Under the pieces are notes generated by a model. That model did no database searches. It was not told where the DNA came from and saw nothing but the letters and a program-made list of their open reading frames with translations. The position numbers were made by a program, and so were the translations under genes. DNA of 64,000 nt from Panorpa germanica (lineage: Eukaryota; Arthropoda; Insecta; Mecoptera; Panorpidae). Shown piece by piece: positions 1 to 11,015 of the stretch (the first letter of the stretch is position 1; every line of letters begins with the position of its first letter). The DNA is taken from contig OY783206.1 in NCBI GenBank assembly GCA_963678705.1, forward strand, positions 18,487,807 through 18,551,806. The letters run 5' to 3'.

Positions 1-1050
1 TAAAGAAAATTTGGCTTCATCAACAGCAAAGCTGATTAATGTGTGTATGTTGGTCTTGTCAATAATGAGAAATGTTATTTTTGTCTGTATGTGGATGATG
101 GCTTACTATTTTCTAAAACTGAACCCACTCTGAAAGAAATAACCAAAGAACTACAATCTGTACAGGAAGTAAAAATATTGAACACGCCAAGTAGTTTTGT
201 GGGCATGCAAATTGAGATATTTAGCAACGGTATTTTTATGCATTAGACCAAGTATGTTAAACAACTCTTAGAGAAGTTTAACATGACTGATGCTAACTTG
301 AACACTGTTCCAGTGGACCCTCATGTCAAGCTACAAAAGGGAGATGGAGAACCAGAGAAAAACTATCCATACAGAGAAGCTGTGGGTTCTCTTATGCATC
401 TGGCTACAGTCAGTCGACCAGAATATATGTTTGCCGTAAGCCTGGTGAGTCGATTTTTAAGTTGCTATAAGAAATCACACTGGAATGCTATCACGAAGAT
501 CTTCAAGTACCTAAAGGATACTAAAGATTATGGCCTGAACTACTCATCAACATCAGAGCCACCAGCTGTTACTGGTTATAGTGATACTGATTATGCAAAT
601 GATATTGATACAAGACGCTCAGTTACTTGCTACGTCTTCATAAAGAATGGTGCTGCTGTAACATGGTTCAGCAAACGCCAACAGACGGTTGCTCTGTCAA
701 CAACAGAAGCTGAATTTATGGCAGCCAGTGCTGCAACAAAAGAAGCTATGTGGATAAAGCAAGTGTTATGTGATATTGGTGAATATAAACAAGACATTAA
801 GTGTTTACATTTGGACAATCAAAGTGCCATCAGTGTAATCAAAAATATAAATTTTCATAGAAGATGTAAACATATTGATATTAAGTATCACTTCATAAAA
901 GAAAAATATTCTCAAAAGATTATAGATCTTAAATCTGTAAGCACTGCTGATCAATATGCAGATATATTAACTAAAGCATTGTCAAAAGATAAATTCCAAT
1001 TTTTGAGATCTAAACTTGGTATGTTTAACTACAACTCTTTTGTTAAGTGA
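1..1050 (+). pseudogene. Copia pol remnant: RT C-terminus and RNase H
   Basis: One frame runs from the window edge to a stop at 1048-1050, broken by a TAG at 244-246 where copy B has CAG. The catalytic motif YVDDGLLF lies near 90-115. The RNase H region includes GYSDTDYAND (about 575-605), SKRQQTVALSTTEAEFMA (about 670-720) and the C-terminal KHIDIKYHFIKE block typical of Copia. RT copies RNA to DNA and RNase H removes the RNA strand during retrotransposition. This copy keeps the 18 residues of RNase H, including its first catalytic Asp, that copy B has lost. Confidence 0.9.
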
Positions 1051-1140
1051 TATGTTAGAATATCTCGTAGTATAACTTGATTAATATTTTCATGTTTTTT
1101 TGACACTCAATTAATTATGATTTGTTGTTAGAATGTCTAA

Positions 1141-1152
1141 ATTTAGAGGGAG
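1141..1152 (+). promoter_or_regulatory. Polypurine tract of Copia copy A
   Basis: The purine run AGAGGGAG sits directly against the 3' LTR start (TGTTGG). It is the expected priming site for plus-strand DNA synthesis. The same run is at 38574-38585 in copy B. Confidence 0.75.
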
Positions 1153-1364
1153 TGTTGGATTTAAATTTAGCGCCCTCTCGGGATTGACACTACTACTCTT
1201 CAGTCTTTCTTTTTACACTCGGTAATACTGTAGGTAATACTGTACTCTGTAATACTGTACTATGTAATTCTATACTCTGTGACATCTTAATGCAAGTGTA
1301 CATTTAGTTAATAAAATAAACCTGATTATTATAAAATATTAGTTTATTTCTGCTAAATATAACA
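1153..1364 (+). repeat. Copia 3' LTR (copy A)
   Basis: A 212-bp LTR bounded by the inverted dinucleotides TG and CA (TGTT at the start, AACA at the end). It contains AATAAA-like motifs near 1310. By eye it is about 97% identical to the 3' LTR at 38586-38797 and more different from the 5' LTR at 34527-34751. Confidence 0.9.
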
Positions 1365-2988
1365 ATACCGTCTCACTAAATTATTTATATTGTATATTGT
1401 GAAACTTCATTATTATATCGTAGATTTAAACGGCTCTTATAAACTCTCATAAAGCATGAGAGGCTGACCTACGCACTCTTGCAATTTGAACTATACATGC
1501 AGGACTTGTTCTATCATGTCCAGTGAGTGATCAAAAATGATTTTATTTTCTGTGTGCATTTCCATTGTGCGTTTTGTTATGTTTTGCAATCCTGATATTA
1601 ATATAGGGATTCTAACATGTTGTCACGTTTTTTTAGTTTCTGAATTACGTATTACCGAACTAAGGATGCTCACACACAGTGACTGTAGCATTGATTTGCA
1701 TTAGCACACTTTAGCATGAGCTCAAGTTTCTACTATAATATTTAGGAATACACCACAGTATTAACTATCCGCTGTCCATGAAATCGTACATACAAAGTGG
1801 ACCGCAATCGTTCTGTACAAAGTTGCATCTATCCTAGAGAGTTCAGAAATATAAGAGTCCGTGTAGAACGTAGAGACGTATGAACTACAGACTTTTTTGA
1901 TACAAAACAGTGTTTTGATGAACATTAAGTTACTCATGATAAAGTTTGTTTATGCTAAACAACTGGAGCCAATGTAAGAGTACCCTAAAACACTCCTAGA
2001 GCTCCTATCATCGAACCTTAAAAATAATTGTTACTTTCATTTACTTTTTCTCAAAAAAGTAATTTTATAATTTAAAATTTGTTGAAAAACAACTAATCAT
2101 CCATCATGATATTTGAATTTCTTAGTCATTTATTTTACTAGAACATAAACATAAATAATTGACCTGACTAGAAATATCTTCCATTACTAAATTTTAAAAT
2201 AAATGTATTTCTGAATCTAAAACCCTGTAACTTGTAAACCTCTAGTTTACACAAAAATGGCCAGCTTGTGTGATTCTTTCATTTTTTAATAAATATTTAA
2301 ATAAACTTATATAAAATTTGATCAACTATCGTTAAATATTGATAAATAAATTATATTTTACAATTAACAATCAAGTTTTTGTTACTGGTTTACTACTAAG
2401 GCAGTATCTATTATTAGGCAAATTTAGTTCACAAAATTACTTAAAAAACCATTTTAAAATTGTCTATATATAGCAAAAGATACATTTAGTTTCGTTTATT
2501 CATTTAGTTTATTTTTTCAGTCTTCAATAAATCATTTTATATTAATATATATTTAAAATAATAACTTTAGCAATTTTCTTTATAAAATTGTCTATAAAAA
2601 AGACTAGTTCTTAGTTCTAAGTCTTTTAAAGACACAGAACGCAGTTACATTGTTAATATTTTTTATTATCAAATGAAAATGGCAAAATATAAATTAAAAT
2701 AATTGCTAGGTTTTAACTTAATTCTCACATAGCTTATTATATTTAAAAAATTATAAGTAATAAATATTTATTTTTATAAATAAATAATATTTTATATAAG
2801 AATTACTTTATCATAAAAATTCAATTGAATACTTTTTAAAATTTGTTTAATTGAAAAAAAGATTATATAAAATGATTGTTTTTTTTTTTTTTAAATTATT
2901 TTCAGACAATCTCTTTGTTAAAATATAGGAATATTTAATAAAAATTTAAGTTATTTTCTTTGTAATAAGGTTATATAATTTTAATTGT
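1365..2988. other. AT-rich duplicated DNA without genes
   Basis: There are no convincing reading frames. This stretch is repeated at 38798-40430 with scattered substitutions and small indels. On the minus strand it lies downstream of the spargel-like gene copy. I see no further structure. Confidence 0.6.
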
Positions 2989-3079
2989 ATACTTGCAGAA
3001 GTATATATAAATAATATACCTTCATAAATCTTCATCTTGTTTTTAAATAATGTAATATATATATAACTTCTGCAAGTAT
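2989..3079. repeat. Inverted repeat, 14-bp arms (possible small MITE)
   Basis: ATACTTGCAGAAGT at 2989-3002 is the exact reverse complement of ACTTCTGCAAGTAT at 3066-3079, with AT-rich sequence between and imperfect pairing beyond. The same structure is kept in copy B near 40410-40505. It could be a small MITE or a transcript hairpin. Confidence 0.6.
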
Positions 3080-3250
3080 ATGTATAAATTATATATTCAA
3101 TTGAGAATAAGTAGTAATTTATATACAATTCTTGTCCCTGAGACTATTTTATTGCAGAATCTATCCTCACCAGAAAATAACCGTTTAGAAAATTTTAATT
3201 TCTAAATAATGATATGCAGTATATTTGCATATTATTTTTAACTAATCATT

Positions 3251-3367
3251 TCACTTTCCTAAAATTAACGTTTGGTCATGTAGCAGAAGATTTTTATTTT
3301 TGTGGATTCTTTTCAATTTAAATGTTTCTAATAAGTTCGTATAATCGGTTATTTGTTCTCTGAAGTT
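3251..3367 (-). pseudogene. Exon 6 remnant of spargel-like copy A
   Basis: This matches the 3' part of the intact exon 6 of copy B (40665-40834). About 70 bp are missing next to 3367, which removes the splice acceptor and the first part of the exon. A TGA at 3251-3253 would also end the frame slightly early compared with copy B. Confidence 0.65.
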
Positions 3368-4305
3368 CTCTATGGAAGAAATCCTCGGTTTTATAAACAT
3401 TCTAAAAGACACAAAAAATAATTAAGACCAGAAAACACAATAAGATTTTTTTTGCTTTCAAATGTGTGACAATGGTGATGGACGAATTAGGATTTAATCT
3501 AATTCATAACTATATTAAAATACATACATCACAATATAGCGGGGATGCCTATTACGAAAATATACAATAAGGTTGTGAACTCATTTTAGGGCTCAATTTT
3601 TTAATACTTTAATGAAATTTTGATTATTAAACGTATATTGGCGTTTATATTTTATTATTATTTATATAAAGTTTAAATTTTATTTAACTGCGTGACGTCA
3701 TAGTTGATGACTTTGAAATATAAGTAATCTTATTTATTTTTCGTTGGCTATCCCGATTATTGAAACAATATGGGTCGATGCAATAGCTGCTATAGCTTTA
3801 ACGTTTATTTCTACATCTCTTTTGTAAGTCTCTTGCACAGTGATGATAAAGGTTGGCAAATGATAGTGTGGAAGAAGACTGCGAAGCTAATACTACAATT
3901 ATAGTATATAATTATGATATAATTATTATATTACACAATCGGTATTTTATTTGTTATTATTTATTTAGTATAACGCAATATACTAAAGCTTACCCCCGGC
4001 AAGCGACGAATTCATTTCTAAGCGTCTATTGAATTTCAGGCCATCAAATTTTAATGCCATTTTTAAATTAAAATATTTAACTCGTTCAATATTTATTTTA
4101 CATATAACAAATAATTTTTCATATAAACTGACTTAAAAAAAATATATTTTTCAATTTGTTCATTATTTGACCAACTTTTTTTCAAAATTTGTGAATTTTT
4201 TTTTCGATTTGTAAATTAGTTTATGTACGATTTTGCCAATAAAATTAAATAAAGTTCAAAGAAATAGAACACGGTAGACGGGAAAGCCGAAAGGCACACA
4301 ATTAA
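3368..4305. other. Intron-5 equivalent, AT-rich, no gene
   Basis: Non-coding stretch between exons 6 and 5 of the spargel-like copy, matched at about 40862-41795 in copy B. It ends in the host sequence into which the Helitron inserted. Confidence 0.55.
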
Positions 4306-4638
4306 TCTTAATATATATAAAAACGTGTCACGTTGTCTGTCCGCGATGGACGCCTAAACTACTTTACCGGTTTTAATCAAATTTGTACACCGGGTGCAGT
4401 TTGATCCAACTTCAAAAATAGGATAGCTTACATCTCAATTTATAATTGCAATATTATCTTATTGCAAATTATTTGTCTAATAATTATCTGTATATGACAT
4501 ATGACATCTGGCGACGATGATGGCGACATCTGTTGACCAGATTGAGTATATAGATTGAGTAAATATTCAATAGATGGCGCTATGTAATGTAATATGACAA
4601 AAACGTTAGACACAGCAACGCGTGGCCGGGACAGCTAG
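4306..4638 (+). mobile_element. Non-autonomous Helitron (333 bp), perfect empty site in copy B
   Basis: It starts with TC (TCTTAATATATATAAAAACG) and ends with GGCCGGGACAGCTAG, the usual CTAG Helitron terminus. It sits exactly between host A (4305) and T (4639). The duplicate locus reads straight through this A|T at 41795|41796 with no extra bases, as expected for rolling-circle insertion without target duplication. It has no coding capacity, so it would depend on a Rep/helicase supplied elsewhere. Confidence 0.93.
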
Positions 4639-4659
4639 TAATATATAATAATATAAGAA

Positions 4660-5269
4660 AATCCTATATTATAAACATTATATCAAGTTAAAGTTTATTT
4701 GTTTATATGATTGTTTGTTTATATGTTTACGCGATTCGTATGGTGGCTCAAAAACGGCTCCGCGAATTTTCCTGAAAATTGTCTATCGTAGAGAAAAGAA
4801 TTCTAAGACTTTTGACTTCCTCGTAGATTCGTAAAAGATAGAAAGTTGACATTTTCCATATGAGTTACGGTGTTCAATGGTAATATTTTTGGAAATTTAG
4901 AAACTAAAAAATTAAAAATGGGGGCATTGAGAAAATTAGGGGACTCGGTAGGAAACTTTGGAGAAACCTGAAATTTTGGATTGTGCAGTAATTGAATATG
5001 ATATTGAAAAAAAAAAAGACAAAAATTTATTTGGAGGCACAGGGGCGGTTTTAGCCGAGAGTATAAAATTGAACTAGAAAGTTGAAATTTTGTATATGAG
5101 CTAACTTTAGTACCTAATTTAGAAACCGAAAAAGAAAATCCTAAATTTTGAAAAAAAATTTGGTCAAATAATGAACAAATTAAAAAATTTTTTTTTAAAA
5201 ACATAAGAAAATAAACATATAAACATAGAAACATATAAACATACAGTTGGAACATTATAATATAGGATT
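4660..5269. mobile_element. MITE with 15-bp terminal inverted repeats (copy A)
   Basis: AATCCTATATTATAA at 4660-4674 is the exact reverse complement of 5255-5269. Inside the ends are tandem motifs of the type TTTATATGTTT, and the interior carries a dispersed motif (GGGGC…TTGAGAAAATTAGG…; GGCGGTTTTAGCCGAG) that recurs in R blocks and near 10860. It lies in intron 5 of the spargel-like copy and is matched at 41817-42426. No protein is encoded. Confidence 0.8.
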
Positions 5270-5382
5270 TATTTTTTTAACGTTACATAACTGTACTTTT
5301 CATGTACAGTTCATCCGACATTTATTCAGTTTCCTATATAACTTTTACACATTTGCTAATATTTATGGCTTTTACTACTTAC

Positions 5383-5523
5383 CCAAGTCAGGAAATTTGT
5401 CAGTTCCACAGAAACCGCGTCGGTTTCCATAACCAAAATTACATCCTCTAAACACGCTTACACGGGGTGCGAAATCCTTGGCTTTATTAGATGCATTTTG
5501 ACTTCACAAAACCGCATAGGACT
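5383..5523 (-). pseudogene. Exon 5 of spargel-like copy A (frameshifted)
   Basis: The acceptor (…GTTTTATAG) and the donor (GTAAGT at 5377-5382) are intact. The exon is 141 nt against 149 nt in copy B. The missing 8 bp fall just after the GFVK block of the RRM and bring a stop within a few codons, so the conserved NRRGFC…YSDLD tail cannot be made. Confidence 0.75.
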
Positions 5524-5619
5524 CTATAAAACAAACATTTATTGTAGATATCTGTAGATCTTTCAGATAATCGTACCTACATATAATTAAGAAAATCTAC
5601 AATATAATTAAGAAATTAC

Positions 5620-5949
5620 CCGTTTTGTCTACAGTGCTTTGCTGATTGAACGACTCCACACATTTTGAAGAACTCTTGATATTCTTCTTTCGTGTATTCT
5701 CTCTTTATATCACAGATATAGATTGTCTTCCGTTCGTCTTCATCGTCATATTTGTATCTTTTGACATATGGTCGAGGGGATGAATCATCATAGACCCCCT
5801 TGCGCTTCCTTCCATTATCATAAATATATCTCTTAGGATGTGGTACAGGGCTTGGGGAACGCAGTACTGGTCGTTTCATTGGTTTGTAAACCGAATCACG
5901 GAAACGTTGGCCCTCAGCTTCTTCTGCATAAGAATCCGATCCGGTTTGA
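5620..5949 (-). CDS. Exon 4 of spargel-like copy A: RS-type linker and start of RRM
   Basis: 330 nt, open. The acceptor is a T-run ending in TAG at 5950-5952, and the donor GTAATT follows 5620. It encodes QTGSDSYAEEAEGQRF…, then PVLRSPSPVPHPKRY and repeated KRYxYD segments, then the first half of an RRM (RKTIYICDI, the RNP2 strand). Phase matches exon 3 upstream (AA|T) and exon 5 downstream (GG|A). If the donor is not used, translation stops one codon later at TAA. Confidence 0.72.
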
Positions 5950-6022
5950 CTAAAAAAAAAAAAATTATTTTACTTTTCGTTAGTTTAGAAACTTTAATTA
6001 AATTAATATATCTGTTTATTAC

Positions 6023-7986
6023 TTGTTTCGTGATCTTGACGATGATCTCTTTAGACTTTTATTATTAGTAGATACTAAACGACTTGCACTCCTTTCACGT
6101 AAATAGCTACTTCGATTTGTAGCCAGATGATCATATTTAGAAGACTCTCGAGTGTGACCTCGCAAATATTTTCTACGTTTTTCTTCTGGTGATCTTCTAC
6201 GATGTTGAGAATGTTTTCGTATTGGTGATTGACTGCAAATTGACTCAATTGTTTTGCTCTGTGGTGTTTGCGTAGATTTAGAAATTGTCTCTATCTTACT
6301 TTTTCGTGGCTCATTATTATCGTAGCTTATTGTTTTATCTTCTTGAACAGGCTTACATATTTTTGAAGTTGTAGATACGTCTGCATCTTTCTCACGTGGA
6401 TTATATGTGATCTCAGTATTGCACGCTATTGAAAAACATATCCTTTGCTTACCATAAGATAAAACTGATCCTTTACATATTTTTGATGTTACTTCTGTAT
6501 TAGTTTGTTTACTGGAGTTTTCAATCAGAGATTGAATTTCGCGTGTTGAAGTCACAGGTATCACCACTTCATCTTGAAGAACTTTCTTATTGTTTTCCTT
6601 ATTGATCAAGTATTGTGCTGTCTTAGAAATAATTTTCATCTGCACAAAATTTGGAGGCTGTGGTTCTACTTTTGGTAGATCATTATACGGTGTCAATAAC
6701 TGTTTATTGTTTATATTAACTGTTTTTATGCGTCCGCTTGTAGTCTTTGACATTTTTAAGTGTTGCACAGTTTGAATTGACTCTTCAACAATCGGGTGAG
6801 ACTTTTTGGTTTTAATAGTATTAACTAGCACAGGGTTTCTATAATTATCTGTATGTTGTATAAAAAATTTTTTTAAATTATTTCTATTTAATAACGAATT
6901 TTGTTTTGTTAAATTTTCTCCTAATTTGATGTGTCTATCTTTCGACGGTATATTTCCGTCTTGTGAGTTATTATTTTTTGTTTGAATATCACTTGAATCA
7001 GATCCGTATTGTAACGATCGATCTTTTTTCAAAAATACAGATTTAAGAACCTCATTTTTTTGTGCTGAAATATTTTTGGATAACTTTGTACATTTTGCTG
7101 TCAAATCATTATGATGTATTTTATTATCCGTTGACGTAATTTTGACTTTTACCTCAGTCAATTTTTTGTCGGTTTCCGTATAATTATTAATGGTTTGCGT
7201 CCGCGTCTTTTCTACATTTTTCTCCTTCCTGTAGTTGTGACGTTCTAATGCAGCTTCGGATGTAATAGTGGAAATTGATTTCTTACTTGTTACTTTCTCA
7301 AACTCTGGTTGCGAAATTAACGATTTCGAATTTTGATAAATGTTTTTCTTTTCCCATGTTTTCTGCTGATTTAATTTTTCTCGAGAAACTGCACGAGATT
7401 TATGACTGCCACCCGAAGATTCGTTCTTTTTTTGTGATACTTTTTCCTTCATTGATTCAGTAACAAGTAATTGACTTTTCATATGCTTTTCATTTATATT
7501 ATCGACGACATTTTTAGATCCAGCAATTTTAGATGTTTCCTTTTCTTGTTTTTTCACTTGTGTCACTTTGCCTTCACTCTCATGTAATTTAGTAACCTTG
7601 TTTAGTAACTTATCTTTTCTAATATTATTTTGTTTTTTTATTTTCTTTAGTCCACAATTCCTTTTACCAATTTTGTTATCACTAGATACTTTAACTTTAT
7701 TATCACCTGCAGAAACTTCATAACTTTTAGGAGGAAATTGAATTTCCTCGTTTATTTTACTATTTTTTTTTTTATTGTCTATTTTACTGTTTATTTCACT
7801 AATATCACAATTTTGATTACTATTTATATTTTTGGTTTTACTAGTTTCTTTTTTAATGTCTGCGCACTCATCGTCACTAAGGAATATTGGCGGTTGTTCA
7901 CCCACAGGATCGTCTAATGAAATTTTTTTACCAATGCCGTATTGACGTTTTTTATTTTTCGCTGGTTTTAGGCTATGATCAATTTC
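6023..7986 (-). CDS. Exon 3 of spargel-like copy A: large Lys/Ser/Asn-rich exon
   Basis: 1,964 nt, open throughout. The acceptor is TATATTTTTAG before GAAATTGATC, and the donor GTAATA follows 6023. It begins EIDHSLKPAKNKKRQYGIGKK and continues with low-complexity, charged, probably disordered sequence. It ends in an Arg/Ser-rich part (RRRSPEEKRRKYLRGHTRES, SASRL, KRSSSRSR). The RS region just before an RRM is the arrangement known for PGC-1/spargel proteins. No catalytic domain is visible. Confidence 0.72.
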
Positions 7987-8234
7987 CTAAAAATATAAAG
8001 AAGGGATGTAACAATTTGGTAAATATACAAACGAAAAATTTATCTTCTAATATAAATTCCATAATTATTAAAGGTAGAGTACATTCATCAGCTACTGTAT
8101 CATAAAACTGTGATTAGTAAGTAAACGAAAATATATAGCTAACTAAATGGATGTAAAAAGTTTATTTCTACATTTTTTCTATTGGTACCACTTTCATAAT
8201 TAATGAATTATATCTAGAAAAGAAAATAACTTAC

Positions 8235-8935
8235 GGGATTATGTTTAGATGGAACTAAATCTTCGCATGCATTAAACATCTGGTCTGCACAAATTGATTC
8301 TACGTCCACGCATTCATCTTCAGTATCTTTAGAATTACATGGTGTATAATTTGTAAGTTTAGAAATATTTTCGGTATTTCTATCTCGAACAGGTGTTCGT
8401 ATAGGAGGAACTTTCCTTTCTATTCTACTTGGAGTAGATTGAATATCCGTGAATGGTTCAACAAAATTACTACTTGTTATTTTGTGTAGCATATCTGCTA
8501 CAACGAATGAGCCATTTAAATCTGGCTCTTTAGATCCATCTTCACCATTTATATAACCTACTAAATCCAAAAACGAATATTGTGAGTCTGCTATTTCATC
8601 TTTAACGTCTTCCACTTTCTCTTCTGCTGCTATTTCTTGTGTTGTTATTTCTTGTGTTGCTATTTCTTGTGCTAGTTCTTGTTGTGAGTTTTCATCCTTG
8701 ACAATATGAGTATCGTTGTCTAATAAAATTTCGCTTACGTAGTCGCTAAAACTTTTATTCAAATTTAATTTTTCTGCACTTTCAAGAGGTTGTAACTGAA
8801 TATTTTCCAAGTCAAATAAAGCACTAAGGTTATTACAGCTTCTGGAAGAAGCCAACATATTGTCATGACGTCTGTGAGTTTCTGGTAATGAAACGGACTT
8901 TTCATTTTTCTTGCGTGTTGAAGTTTTTGGATAGA
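8235..8935 (-). CDS. Exon 2 of spargel-like copy A
   Basis: 701 nt, open. The acceptor is TTATGTTACAG before TCTATCC, and the donor is CCC|GTAAGT. The first two bases complete an Ile codon with the last A of exon 1. It encodes an acidic region with NNLSALFDLENIQLQP and a short EIATQEITTQEIAAEE repeat. No recognised domain. Confidence 0.72.
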
Positions 8936-9099
8936 CTGTAACATAATGAAAAACATTGAATTTATTTATTTTATATTGTGAATTTAGTTTTATTATTTCT
9001 ACATTATGCTGATTCTACAACATTGAAACTACCATTCAAATCTTTTGGAGAATCGTATAAATAATTTGAATCATTAGGAATAACAATAACTTTACTTAC

Positions 9100-9743
9100 T
9101 CTTGATGCTATCTTTATTTATTTGCTGAGCAAATCTGTTGCTTTTACTTTCATTTTCCTCTATATTTTTATCATCTTCAGAGTCTGAACTTCGTGATAAA
9201 TTTAATGGTTTTATTTTTGCTAAGCTATCTGAACGACCTTGCATGCTGGATCCTACATCTGAATCAGAGTCTGACTCAGAGTCCGAGCTGGAATCAGACT
9301 CAGAGCTGGAGCTGGAGCTCGAGCTTGAACTGCCTGAATTGCTAGAACTGCCTGAACTGCTAGAACATGATGATCTACGTTCTGTACCAACACTTAATTT
9401 GTTACAGGCTTCTGAGACGAACTCCTTATTGAAAATCTGCTTCGCACAGACATTAAGATGAACATTTCTAACAGTATATGATGAAGTAGGTCGAAGTTGC
9501 AGCGATGGAAGCACTGGAGTCATTCGTGGGGGCTGTTTAGGTGTAAAAAAGCCACGCAAGAGTGATTTAGACTCTTGTCGTACAGCCATTTGTGATTCAG
9601 ACTCATGCAGCACAGTCACTTGTGATTTTACCGTTTCGGCAACAGTCGCAGATGGTTTTACCACATTTATTTGAGTCACAGGCCTCACAACTTCTTGCAC
9701 GAATTGTTTCGGGGTATGTGCTTTTCTAATCTTCTGCACCATT
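9100..9743 (-). CDS. Exon 1 (first visible) of spargel-like copy A
   Basis: 644 nt. A clear acceptor (TTTTTTCTTGCAG) precedes AATGGTGCAG, so at least one further exon, probably 5' UTR, lies upstream. ATG 9740-9742 is the first usable start. The donor A|GTAAGT follows 9100. The product starts MVQKIRKAHTPKQFVQEVV and has a long Ser run passing into an SD/SE acidic tract (likely casein-kinase-2-type substrate). The antisense frame of this tract is also open only because of its repetitive codons. Confidence 0.72.
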
Positions 9744-10300
9744 CTGCAAGAAAAAATACAAAATTTATAAAAATTAATTTAGGTTATAAAAAGTCAGTGG
9801 AAAAGTCTATCGAAAAGTATAAACAAATTTTAAAATTTTTGCTAGTGGTTTTAAAATTGTTAAAGTGAAATTACAATTCCTTTTAAGTTAATTGTAGTCA
9901 AAATAGTATCTATTCCAGTTAACATTTAGATATTTAATAAAATAAAAACGCCAATATACATTTATTAACATCTAAAAGAGTTTACAAGACCATTGTGAAA
10001 AGGTAGAAAAACATCATATACATCTGTCGTAAGAAACATTTGTTTTGATATTATAAAAGTGATTAACAAGAATAAATAAAATCGATTTTTTATTTATTCT
10101 ACAGACTTTTCAGACACTTTAAAAATGGCTAAAACCGGATAAATTAAAACTAATGGGTGTTGGATTAAATTAAACTAAAGTCTGAACCTCCGTGCATTAA
10201 AGAGAGAAAGAAAAAAAAACGAAGAGAGAGAGAGAGAAATATATCGAATAAAGGGATAAACATACTGGTTCAAAGAAAGGATTTTTAAAACTTATTTTTT
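9744..10300. other. Upstream region of the spargel-like copy, no gene seen
   Basis: AT-rich, with a short GA microsatellite near 10226-10242 that is longer in copy B (47397-47414). I could not find an upstream exon. Confidence 0.45.
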
Positions 10301-10984
10301 TTAAGGTGAAACGATACTTGGCCATTTTTGATTCGCGAAATATAGATGGCGATACTATACAGCAGGTTAAATATTATCAAAAGAACCATGTTTTTTATGT
10401 TTAAATCGTTTTATGTAAATAACTATAAACGCGAATCAAAATCTAAAGCTGCAAACCGCTAGATGAATAACGTATCTACATTTTAAGCTTTCTTCCACTG
10501 ACTTTTAATGATTTTGGTAAAACAAAATAATGTTTTGAAAATGAATATTCTTCTATTTCAAATTCAATTCCAATTTTTATATGCCCAGTAATATTTCTAA
10601 TGGTTTGTCATAATTTTAAAACCTTATGGTTCTCAAACTTACGCTGAAGACTTAAAAATATATTGAGTATTCGATAATATTACTCAAATATTTTGTACAT
10701 GATTGTACATAATATAGGATTCTACTAATACAAATATGGAATGTTTTGTTGACTAATATTTTCAAAATTACTAATTTATTATTAGTAAATTATTAATTTT
10801 CGAATTTGTGCAGATGTTGGCGATAGAAGCAAATTGACATTTTTCAAAAATTAAAAATTAAAAAAAGGGGACGTTGAGAAAATTAGGAGGACCGGTATGA
10901 AACTTTGGAGAGAGTATATTTTCTTTAAAATCTCATTTTCATTTTCAATATTTCTGGATTTTACAGTCCCAATATACCTAATAC

Positions 10985-11015
<31 letters not shown>

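Larger units (their letters stand above)
1..1364 (+). mobile_element. Copia LTR retrotransposon, 3' half (copy A)
   Basis: This is the end of a Ty1/copia element, cut by the window edge. It holds the end of reverse transcriptase (YVDD box), RNase H, a polypurine tract and a complete 3' LTR. It is nearly identical to the 3' part of the longer Copia at 34527-38797, and the similarity continues past the LTR into flanking DNA, so the element was carried inside a larger segmental duplication and did not insert independently at both places. Confidence 0.93.
3251..9743 (-). pseudogene. PGC-1/spargel-like gene, six-exon copy A (disrupted)
   Basis: Six minus-strand exons can be traced here (9100-9743, 8235-8935, 6023-7986, 5620-5949, 5383-5523, remnant 3251-3367), with consensus GT/AG signals and matching phase at every intact junction. 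The product is Ser-, Lys- and Asn-rich, then Arg/Ser-rich, then has an RRM (IYICDI; GFVKF in exon 5) followed by NRRGFCGTDKYSDLD, which resembles the conserved RRM tail of the PGC-1/spargel coactivators that control mitochondrial and metabolic genes. The family call rests on that C-terminal pattern from memory. Exons 1-4 are open for about 1,212 codons. Exon 5 then has an 8-bp deletion and frameshift, and the start of exon 6 with its acceptor is deleted. Introns are kept, so this is a DNA-level duplicate and not a retrocopy. Confidence 0.7.

Noticed and set aside
4803-5255. 150-codon minus-strand frame
   Set aside because: Covers the MITE with 15-bp TIRs and is broken in the other copy.
6590-7463. 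Small plus-strand frames opposite exon 3
   Set aside because: Shadows of the spliced minus-strand gene.
9138-9461. Plus-strand frame rich in ESESDSE / LELELELP
   Set aside because: Antisense shadow of the Ser/Asp-rich tract of spargel-like exon 1; the exon has good splice sites and the antisense frame has none.
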